Of a stretch of 64,000 bases of DNA, positions 44,973 to 53,910 are shown one piece after another (the stretch's first letter is position 1; each line of letters starts with the position of its first letter). The stretch lies in contig JACNJL010000041.1 of NCBI GenBank assembly GCA_014382585.1, positions 93,527-157,526 on the forward strand, given 5' to 3'. This DNA comes from Limisphaerales bacterium. Lineage in GTDB: Bacteria; Verrucomicrobiota; Verrucomicrobiia; Limisphaerales; UBA1100. The translations under genes were made by a program, and so were the position numbers. The notes below the pieces were generated by a model that worked only from the letters and a program-made list of their open reading frames with translations, made no database searches and was not told the DNA's origin.

Positions 44973-46865
44973 ATGAGTAACAAACAATTTAGTCGCCGAA
45001 AAAAAAATCAACGATTCCGTCCCAGTGGCGGAATGAAAAATAAACCCCCGCGGGAAGAACCCGTTGAAAAAGGCCGGGCCAATATCGAGGACGGCCGCGT
45101 GCTCGATGAACCGGTTTATGAAAAACACCACGAACCGGAAATTCTTGCCGCTGAAAATGAAGCCGCCGGCATCAAGCCTGAGCCGGAAGAAGTGGCGGAA
45201 CAAACCACTGAGCCTAACCCCAAGGAGCCCGCCGAAGAAAAAGGCGTGGTGGCCTCCGTGAAACGTGCCGCCCGTAAAATCATCCGTAAACTTCTGCCCA
45301 AACAGGAATCCGATAAGGAAATCATCATCAGCGCTGAATCACTCGAAACCCGCGTGGCGCTGATGGAAAAAGGTGTGTTGGAAGATTTCACCATCGAACG
45401 TAACAACGACGAACGCATTGTTGCCAGCATTTATAAAGGCAAAGTACGTAACCTCGAGGACCGTCTTGAAGCCGCCTTTGTAGACATTGGCATCGAAAAA
45501 AATGCCTTTCTGCACTATTGGGACATCACCCCCACCAACCTCGACAACCGATACGAAATGGTGGAACGCAAAAACAAACCGCGCAACACCCCCCGCCTCA
45601 CGCGCAAGGATATCCCCAAAAAATACCCGGTTGGAAGCGACATCGTCATCCAGGTCACCAAAGGCCCCATCGGCACCAAAGGCCCGCGCGTCACCACGCA
45701 CCTCGCCATCCCCGGCCGATTCATTGTGCTGCTGCCTGCGTCCGATCAACTCGGCATTTCCAAAAAGGTGCAGGACCCGAAGGAGCGCAAACGCCTCAAG
45801 GAAATCTTACGCACCCTCGACATCCCCGATAACATGGGCGCCATCATTCGCACTGCAGGCGAAGGACAGAAAAAACGATATTTCATCCGCGATCTCGCCA
45901 TGCTCAAAGAGATTTGGGAAACGGTTAAAGACCGCATCGACAATAAACCTACTCCCGTTTGCGCCTTCCGCGAACCGGACTTGATCGAACGCACCGTGCG
46001 CGATTTTCTCACCGAAGATGTGCACCGCATTTTGATCGACAACAAATCCGAATACGAGCGGATGCAAAAACTCATCGAACGCATTTCGCCGCGCTCCAAA
46101 AACAAACTGCAATTCTACGGCGAACCGCAACCCATTTTTGATAAGCTGAACATCTCCCGACAACTCGGCCAAGCCTTCTCCCGCAAAGTCACGCTCAAAG
46201 GCGGCGGCGCAATTGTGATTGATGAAACCGAAGCACTCGTCGCCATCGACGTCAACACCGGCAGTCACAAAGGCGGCAAAGACCAAAGCAGCACCATCCT
46301 TAAAGTTAACCTCGAATCCGCTGAGGAAATTTGCCGGCAGCTTCGCCTTCGAAACATGGGCGGCCTCATCGTCATCGATTTCATCGATATGAAGCAGCGC
46401 CGTGACCGTGATAAAGTCATGCAACGCATGAAAGAAGGCCTCCGCCGCGATAAAGCCAAAACCCACGTGCTCCCTATCTCCCAGCTCGGCCTGCTGGAAA
46501 TGACGCGCCAACGCCATTCCGAGAGCGTCCTATCCACTTTTTACGACGAATGTGACTACTGCAAAGGCCGCGGCCACATCAAGACGCCGGTGACCATGAG
46601 CGTGGAAATTCAACGCAAGCTCGACGAGCTACTACGCAAACGCCAACCGGGCGATGACGATGATTACCAATTGCGAATCGTCGTCAACCCCAACGTACTC
46701 GACCGGCTCCGCCGCGAGGACGAGGATATCCTCATCAACCTCGAGAAGAAACACCTCGTGAAACTCGCCTTCCGTGGAGACACATCATTCCATGCCGAAC
46801 AATTCAAAATCTTCGACGGCCTCAAAAACCAAGAGCTCGTGAGCGTGGGCGAAACCGTTTCCTAA
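44973..46865 (+). CDS. rng: Ribonuclease E/G family endonuclease
   Basis: 630 residues. A low-complexity, charged N-terminal extension (~1-115) precedes the catalytic core. The core has an S1 RNA-binding insert (ERIVASIYKGKVRNLEDRLEAAFVDIGIEKNAFLHYWDI), the 5' sensor and RNase H-like parts, and the DNase-like active site VAIDVNTGSHKGG with GGLIVIDFIDMK (two catalytic Asp). The Zn-link CDYCKGRGHIKTP sets the tetramer. It cleaves AU-rich single-stranded RNA in mRNA decay and rRNA processing. Being downstream of the mre genes is common for rng. Confidence 0.94.
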   Translation: MSNKQFSRRKKNQRFRPSGGMKNKPPREEPVEKGRANIEDGRVLDEPVYEKHHEPEILAAENEAAGIKPEPEEVAEQTTEPNPKEPAEEKGVVASVKRAARKIIRKLLPKQESDKEIIISAESLETRVALMEKGVLEDFTIERNNDERIVASIYKGKVRNLEDRLEAAFVDIGIEKNAFLHYWDITPTNLDNRYEMVERKNKPRNTPRLTRKDIPKKYPVGSDIVIQVTKGPIGTKGPRVTTHLAIPGRFIVLLPASDQLGISKKVQDPKERKRLKEILRTLDIPDNMGAIIRTAGEGQKKRYFIRDLAMLKEIWETVKDRIDNKPTPVCAFREPDLIERTVRDFLTEDVHRILIDNKSEYERMQKLIERISPRSKNKLQFYGEPQPIFDKLNISRQLGQAFSRKVTLKGGGAIVIDETEALVAIDVNTGSHKGGKDQSSTILKVNLESAEEICRQLRLRNMGGLIVIDFIDMKQRRDRDKVMQRMKEGLRRDKAKTHVLPISQLGLLEMTRQRHSESVLSTFYDECDYCKGRGHIKTPVTMSVEIQRKLDELLRKRQPGDDDDYQLRIVVNPNVLDRLRREDEDILINLEKKHLVKLAFRGDTSFHAEQFKIFDGLKNQELVSVGETVS

Positions 46866-46912
46866 GCGCATTATTCTTTTGACAGAGAAGATGCTTAGCG
46901 TTGCCATTTGGC

Positions 46913-49231
46913 ATGCGCATTTACTCCATTCTATTCTTTAGCTTTTGGGTCGGCAAACTGCACGCCGCACAGCTCCCCAATACCCGACCGCTCACAATGG
47001 AAGGCGACCTCTCCGTGCAAATGGTTGCCGGCATTGATCGTTTTCTAATGCGCGAAACCGACGTCAGCGTTAAGCTTCGTGCAATTTTTTGGAAACACGA
47101 TCGCCGCACTGCAAAAAGCTACACAACCTCCATCCAAAAAAACCGCGACCGATTCCGCACCATCATCGGCGCAGTGGATAAACGACTGCCCATCACCGCA
47201 CTGGAATTGATGAGCACCACTACCACCTCATCATTACGCTATGAAGATAAAATAATGACGGTGCACGCTATTCGCTGGCCTGTGCTGCCGGGGATACACG
47301 GTGAAGGATTATTGATTCAACCCAAAGGAACCATACGCGCCCGAATCATCGCACTCCCCGATGCCGACCAATCTCCCGAGCAACTCGCCGGCATCACGCC
47401 GGGCATCCCCGATCAAGCCCAATTTGCCCGCCGATTGGCAGCTGCCGGTTGCCAAGTAGTCGTGCCCGCGCTGATCAGCCGGAGCGATGAATTTTCTGGC
47501 GATGCCCGCGTTCGATTCACCAACCAAACTCATCGCGAATGGATTTACCGGCAAGCGTTCCAAATGGGCCGCCACATCATTGGCTTCGAAGTACAAAAAG
47601 TGTTGGCCGTCGTCGACTGGTTTGCCGCCGAAAATGCCAAGCAACCCATCGCGGTCCCCATCGGAGTTGCGGGGTATCACGAAGGTGGATTAATCGCTTT
47701 TTATTCTGCTGCTCTAGATTCACGCATTCAAACCACGCTGGTGAGCGGCTATTTTTCAGAACGAAACCGCGTTTGGGAGGAGCCCATTTATCGCAACGTC
47801 TTTGGGTTGCTCGAACAATTTGGCGATGCCGAAATCGCGAGCCTCATTTCACCGCGCGGTCTTGTTATCGAACACAGCACAATCCCAACCCTCAACGGTC
47901 CACCCACCCCGCGCCCGGGCCGCAGCGGTGGCGCAGCACCCGGAATCATTGCCACGCCACCCACCCCCAAGATACTTGCCGAATATAAACGGGCGACCAA
48001 CCTGATGTTTAAAGAATCACACATCAAGCTCGTCGCCGGAGCCAACTCGAGTGCGCTTCACACATTCGGCAGCGACCCAGCGCTGGAGGCGCTGCTTCGG
48101 TTTGTGAGTGTCACCCCCAATCCCAACTGGAAAATAGCCAGGCCCCCCGCAAGCGCGTTGCAGTCGAAACCTTCACTGCACCGCCAATCAAGACAAGTTT
48201 CCGAGTTGGTGGAATACAATCAACAACTGCTGCGCTTTTCCGAGTACAAACGGTCAGATTCATTTTGGAAAAAACTGCCGCCTACCAAAGCCTCCCAATG
48301 GCACGCCCAATGCGAACCCCACCGGAAACAATTGTGGACAGAAGTCATCGGGCAATTCCCGATTGCCGATCTCCCCATCAACCCGCGCAGCCGAAAAATT
48401 TTGGAAACCGATAAATGGATTGGCTATGAAGTTGTGTTGGATGTATGGGACGATGTTTTTGCATGGGGTTATTTGCTTGTGCCCAAAGACATCAAAAAAG
48501 GCGAGCGACGTCCGGTCGTTGTTTGCCAACATGGCCTGGAAGGATTACCCATTGACGCCGTCACCCGCGACACCAACGAACGCGCCTTTCGTTACTATAA
48601 AGGCTTCGCCGCCGAGTTGGCCGACCGTGGTTTTGTCACCTTCGCCCCGCACAACCCCTATCGCGGGCAGGATGCCTTCCGCGTGTTGCAACGCAAAGCC
48701 AACCCACTGGGTCGATCGCTCTTCTCTGTGATTATCGCCCAACATAACCGCATCATCGACTGGCTCGAATCGCAACCATTTGTTGACAAAACGCGCATTG
48801 GATTTTACGGCCTTTCATACGGCGGTAAAACCGCGATGCGCGTACCGGCGCTGGTTCCGCGTTATTGCCTCTCAATCTGCTCGGCGGATTTTAATGAATG
48901 GATCAAAAAGAACGTCACCACCGATGCCCGCTTCAGTTATCTGTTCACCGGTGAATATGAAATGTTTGAATTCAATCTCGGCCATACCTTTAACTACGCC
49001 GAAATGGCCGCGCTGATTGCGCCGCGCCCGTTCATGGTCGAACGCGGTCACAAGGATGGAGTCGCTCCGGACGAATGGGTGGCGTATGAGTTCGCCAAGG
49101 TTCGCCGACTGTACGCCAACCTCGGCATCCCGGAGCGCACGGAAATTGAATATTTTAATGGCCCGCATTCCATTAACGGAAAAGCCACATACGATTTCTT
49201 ACATCGCCACCTAAATTGGCCAAAACAATAA
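46913..49231 (+). CDS. Secreted tandem alpha/beta-hydrolase
   Basis: 772 residues from ATG 46913, with signal peptide MRIYSILFFSFWVGKLHAAQL; the ORF start at TTG 46901 is less likely. It has two hydrolase-like halves. In the first (~100-400) the nucleophile elbow reads GVAGYHEGG, with His256 where Ser would be. In the second (~450-770) it reads GFYGLSYGGK, with Ser635 in a proper GxSxGG, plus HGLEGLP and RGHKDGVAPDEW near the possible catalytic Asp/His. The second half resembles acetyl-xylan-esterase or dienelactone-hydrolase-like enzymes of PVC bacteria, so it probably cleaves an ester on an external glycan or similar substrate. The first half may be structural or binding only. Confidence 0.8.
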   Translation: MRIYSILFFSFWVGKLHAAQLPNTRPLTMEGDLSVQMVAGIDRFLMRETDVSVKLRAIFWKHDRRTAKSYTTSIQKNRDRFRTIIGAVDKRLPITALELMSTTTTSSLRYEDKIMTVHAIRWPVLPGIHGEGLLIQPKGTIRARIIALPDADQSPEQLAGITPGIPDQAQFARRLAAAGCQVVVPALISRSDEFSGDARVRFTNQTHREWIYRQAFQMGRHIIGFEVQKVLAVVDWFAAENAKQPIAVPIGVAGYHEGGLIAFYSAALDSRIQTTLVSGYFSERNRVWEEPIYRNVFGLLEQFGDAEIASLISPRGLVIEHSTIPTLNGPPTPRPGRSGGAAPGIIATPPTPKILAEYKRATNLMFKESHIKLVAGANSSALHTFGSDPALEALLRFVSVTPNPNWKIARPPASALQSKPSLHRQSRQVSELVEYNQQLLRFSEYKRSDSFWKKLPPTKASQWHAQCEPHRKQLWTEVIGQFPIADLPINPRSRKILETDKWIGYEVVLDVWDDVFAWGYLLVPKDIKKGERRPVVVCQHGLEGLPIDAVTRDTNERAFRYYKGFAAELADRGFVTFAPHNPYRGQDAFRVLQRKANPLGRSLFSVIIAQHNRIIDWLESQPFVDKTRIGFYGLSYGGKTAMRVPALVPRYCLSICSADFNEWIKKNVTTDARFSYLFTGEYEMFEFNLGHTFNYAEMAALIAPRPFMVERGHKDGVAPDEWVAYEFAKVRRLYANLGIPERTEIEYFNGPHSINGKATYDFLHRHLNWPKQ

Positions 49232-49235
49232 AACA

Positions 49236-50051
49236 ATGACTCCCACTCTCATCACCCTTATCATTGGCGCAATCGGCCTTGCGGCTTGGGTGCTATTAGC
49301 CGACCCGCCGCCACGCCCATTGGATCTACCCGACGAACCTTTTCCCGATAATTGGCGTGACCTGCTAAAAGAACGCTGGCCGCTTTACAACACGTTGCCG
49401 GAAGTGCTGCAGCATCAAATTGAGCAGCTAACCATCGTATTTCTCGACCGGATTGAATTCCAAGGCGTTGATCTCAAAATCACGGATGAAATGCGCGTGC
49501 TCACTGCCGCGCAGGCGTGTTTATTGCTGCTGAATCAAGATACGTTTTATTCGCCCAACCTCCGGTCAGTTGTGATTCACCCAAGTGCTTACACCGCCAC
49601 CAGCTATGACGAAGCGGGGGGGGAAACAATGGAAAAACAAATCGCCGTGCAAGGCCAATCGTGGGGCAGCGGCTCCGTGGTGCTCTCGTGGGACAACACC
49701 CGCACCGGAGCTGCCAACTCCAAGGATGGACGCAACCTCGTGCTGCACGAGTTCGCCCATCAACTCGACCAAGCCGACGGCCAAGCCGATGGCGCGCCCG
49801 CACTGGGTTCGCGTGAACAATATCAGCGCTGGCAAAAAGTGTGCTTGCGAGTGTTCACTGACTTGCGGGACAAAGTAGAGCACGGCAAGAAAACTGTGAT
49901 TGATGATTACGGCGCCACCAATCCTGCTGAATTTTTTGCCGTAGCTACAGAAACGTTTTTCGAGAAACCTCACCAACTCAATAAACGACGCCCGGAATTA
50001 TACGCGTTACTGAGCGAATACTATCGCGTCAACCCACTCTCGTGGCCTTAA
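49236..50051 (+). CDS. mtfA: MtfA-type zinc peptidase (M90)
   Basis: 271 residues. An N-terminal membrane helix (ITLIIGAIGLAAWVLLA) is followed by the MtfA domain: WPLYNTLPEVLQHQIEQLTIVFLDRIEFQG, VRVLTAAQACLLLL-type segment, and the zinc site VLHEFAHQLDQADGQADG (HExxH), with EFFAVATETFFEKP giving the third ligand Glu. In E. coli MtfA binds the repressor Mlc and has aminopeptidase activity; no mlc is near, so the role here is open. The stop is followed by an inverted repeat whose U-run serves the opposite strand. Confidence 0.88.
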   Translation: MTPTLITLIIGAIGLAAWVLLADPPPRPLDLPDEPFPDNWRDLLKERWPLYNTLPEVLQHQIEQLTIVFLDRIEFQGVDLKITDEMRVLTAAQACLLLLNQDTFYSPNLRSVVIHPSAYTATSYDEAGGETMEKQIAVQGQSWGSGSVVLSWDNTRTGAANSKDGRNLVLHEFAHQLDQADGQADGAPALGSREQYQRWQKVCLRVFTDLRDKVEHGKKTVIDDYGATNPAEFFAVATETFFEKPHQLNKRRPELYALLSEYYRVNPLSWP

Positions 50052-50062
50052 AGTCCCTCCCT

Positions 50063-50101
50063 AAAAAACTTCACCCGCCAGCGGGGAGCCAGCGGGTGAA
50101 G
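50063..50101 (-). terminator. Intrinsic terminator, minus strand
   Basis: A perfect 10-bp inverted repeat CTTCACCCGC/GCGGGTGAAG (50069-50078 with 50092-50101) encloses a 13-base loop. On the minus strand it is followed by TTTTTT (plus-strand A6 at 50063-50068). It would end transcripts from the minus-strand gene at 50249-50515, about 150 bases upstream. The plus strand has no U-run after it. Confidence 0.8.
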
Positions 50102-50248
50102 ATCCTTAGTAGCCTTTACTTGGTCTGCTTCTTACTGGGCAGCTCGTTCTGTGGGGAACATCCAAACTGCTTCGCAAAAAATTAGGGCAGCAGAATTTGC
50201 TGAACATAGATAAGTGATGAAGATCATCGGGAGTAGGTTTTGCGGAAA
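50102..50248. other. Untranslated stretch before the terminator
   Basis: About 150 bases between the stop of the small unknown gene and the terminator on the minus strand hold no frame and no clear repeat. The terminator this far downstream leaves a long 3' UTR. A small RNA here is possible but I see no promoter. Confidence 0.3.
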
Positions 50249-50515
50249 TTAGTTTTGCTCCGGATCGTGCCGGCGCAAGCCCACATCGTGGGCGATGTCA
50301 TCGAATTCCTCACGACTAACGTCATCCAGACGCTTGCCGCGATCAGCGAGTTTTTCGTTAATCTTCAAGGCTTTCTCTGTCATCTCTTCGTGAGTATCCT
50401 TCGTCCCACCCACCAGCGCAAAATTTTCACCCTGCGTAACTCGCTTATGCCCATCGGTGTCGAGCCCCACGCCTACCATCACGGCCTTTGATTTATGTTG
50501 GGGCAAACGTGCCAT
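50249..50515 (-). CDS. Small conserved-looking protein, unknown
   Basis: 88 residues, soluble and charged: MARLPQHKSKAVMVGVGLDTDGHKRVTQGENFALVGGTKDTHEEM then a helix TEKALKINEKLADRGKRLDDVSREEFDDIAHDVGLRRHDPEQN. I do not recognise the family. The VGVGLD...G.KRVT.G..F.L.GG pattern suggests a small beta-strand region followed by a helical tail. It is upstream of a good terminator, which supports it as a real transcribed gene. No neighbour points to a role. Confidence 0.6.
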   Translation of the reverse strand: MARLPQHKSKAVMVGVGLDTDGHKRVTQGENFALVGGTKDTHEEMTEKALKINEKLADRGKRLDDVSREEFDDIAHDVGLRRHDPEQN

Positions 50516-50560
50516 CTGTGAAAAAAGGTAACAAATTCACACCCTGTGAACAAGTCGAAA

Positions 50561-51259
50561 CTAAGGCGCAGTCAGCGATTGCCCATTATGCTGCGGTCCC
50601 AAGCCCAAAAAAAACGCGATCGCCGTCTCCGCCCATTCCTTTGCCGAAGGGAAATCCGTCGCCGATGGCCCGAAACAACTGCGCAACATTTGCGTGTTGA
50701 TGATGCCCGGATTAAACGGAATTGCCGCCATTCCTTCCGGCAATTCCTGGGCCAACGATTGTGTCAGCCCCTCGATCGCCCATTTGCTCGCGCAATAAGG
50801 CGCAACCTCCGGCGAAGCCGAACGTCCCCAGCCGGAACTGAAATTCACAATTACTCCACTATGCGTCCGCGCCATTGATGGCAAAAAATGACGGATCACA
50901 TTTGTCACGCCTTTGATGTTTGTGTCGATGACATCATCAAATTCTTCAGCCGACACCTCCCACAAGAATTTATTTTTATTAATCACCGCTGCGTTATTGA
51001 GCAACAAATCCGGCGCACCATATTCCTGAATGGTTGCAGCAGCCCATTCGCGCACGGCATTGTCATCCCGAACATCTACCACCGAAAATGAATGCGATTG
51101 GCTCCATGCTTTTTCGAGTTCCGTGATTTTCCTTTCTGACCGACTGCATCCCACCACTCGGTGCCCCTCCGCCGCAAATCCCTCGACCAACGCCCGCCCC
51201 AACCCACGCGCTACGCCCGTGACCACCACCACTTTCCCTGCTGAATTCCCGCGCGCCAT
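50561..51259 (-). CDS. Short-chain dehydrogenase/reductase
   Basis: 232 residues from ATG 51259; a GTG two codons earlier is also possible. It has a Rossmann fold with VVVTGVARGLGRALVEGF (TGxxxGxG), LLLNNAAVINK (NNAG-type motif), a VNFSSGWGR segment with the catalytic Ser, and YCASKWAIEG (Tyr-x3-Lys). It is a classical SDR using NAD(P)H; the substrate cannot be predicted. It lies alone on the minus strand, with 45 bases to the next gene. Confidence 0.92.
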   Translation of the reverse strand: MARGNSAGKVVVVTGVARGLGRALVEGFAAEGHRVVGCSRSERKITELEKAWSQSHSFSVVDVRDDNAVREWAAATIQEYGAPDLLLNNAAVINKNKFLWEVSAEEFDDVIDTNIKGVTNVIRHFLPSMARTHSGVIVNFSSGWGRSASPEVAPYCASKWAIEGLTQSLAQELPEGMAAIPFNPGIINTQMLRSCFGPSATDFPSAKEWAETAIAFFLGLGPQHNGQSLTAP

Positions 51260-51265
51260 TATCAC

Positions 51266-51469
51266 ACGCGGATAATTAAGGCGTTTTCATTTAGCGTCCA
51301 CTCTTTATATTCACACTGCGTGAACCGCTTTGAGAGCAAGTGCCACCAAGCCAAGCCGCTCTGCCGTCGGGAGATTGCTCCGAGCGACTTCCCCAAGTGG
51401 CTCTTCCGAACCGGCGACCACTGCCTCGCCTGCACTATCGCCAGCAGCTGCACGAGAGTTATTGTTTAT
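51266..51469. other. Intergenic gap without supported gene
   Basis: A gap of 204 bases lies between the thiC stop and the SDR start, both on the minus strand. Plus-strand frames here (51320-51517, 51340-51597) run into thiC and have no family features. I see no hairpin with a U-run. Confidence 0.4.
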
Positions 51470-53377
<1,908 letters not shown>

Positions 53378-53399
53378 TCAGGTAGGGGAATGGAACGCG

Positions 53400-53492
53400 A
53401 ATCCCTTGCCGGCATTACCCGGCAGGTTCATTGGGTCAACCGCACCATATTTGGCGTGGAACTCTCAGCCTTCCAGTTGGCTCCCCTGCCCG
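53400..53492 (-). promoter_or_regulatory. TPP riboswitch (THI element)
   Basis: On the minus strand, upstream of thiC: CAGGGGAGCC near 53489-53480, then GGCTGAGAG (53470-53462), a variable stem, GACCC (53437-53433), TGAACCTG (53431-53424), CCGGGTAATGCCGGC (53423-53409) and AAGGGA (53407-53402). These are the conserved thi-box cores that bind thiamine pyrophosphate. The element ends about 26 bases before the ATG and no strong terminator is seen between, which suggests control of translation start. Confidence 0.95.
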
Positions 53493-53517
53493 TTTCTAGC
53501 CGCGCACGCGTGAGGGG

Positions 53518-53868
53518 TCAAACCTCGAATGACTTGCCACAACCACAACTAATCTTGGCATTGGGATTGGTTATCTTGAAACCGCTATCATTTAGGTCAT
53601 CCGAGAAATTAACAACCGAGCCGCGCAAGAAATCCGCACTGATCGAATCCACCACCACTGGCACGCCTGCGCAATCCATGACCCGATCGTTGTCGCGCTG
53701 CTCATCAAATACCAAGCCGTATTGCATCCCTGAGCAACCGCCCTGCTCCACGTACACGCGCAAGGCTTTGCCCTCCGGTTTCGCATCCGCGGCGATCATG
53801 CGTTGCACTTCCGAAACCGCCTCCTGCGTCAGCGTTACACAATCCTGTTCCTGTATTTGTGACTCCAT
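53518..53868 (-). CDS. IscA/ErpA-type Fe-S cluster carrier (HesB family)
   Basis: 116 residues from ATG 53868 (MESQIQEQDCVTLTQEAVSEVQRMI); the upstream 12 codons look non-native. It has the A-type carrier motif: EQGGCSGMQYGLVFDEQ (first Cys) and SCGCGKSFEV at the C-terminus (C-x-C). These proteins hand [2Fe-2S] or [4Fe-4S] clusters to targets such as IspG and ThiC, both encoded in this window. It lies 42 bases downstream of the TPR gene. Confidence 0.93.
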   Translation of the reverse strand: MESQIQEQDCVTLTQEAVSEVQRMIAADAKPEGKALRVYVEQGGCSGMQYGLVFDEQRDNDRVMDCAGVPVVVDSISADFLRGSVVNFSDDLNDSGFKITNPNAKISCGCGKSFEV

Positions 53869-53910
53869 TACGAAAAGTATAAACCGAATTTCCTGGAAAC
53901 TCAACCACGC

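Noticed and set aside
49615..49624. G8 run in the MtfA gene as a phase-variation tract
   Set aside because: It encodes plain Gly codons in a loop, lies mid-domain and is shorter than the LpxC-FabZ run; not enough to argue for a switch.
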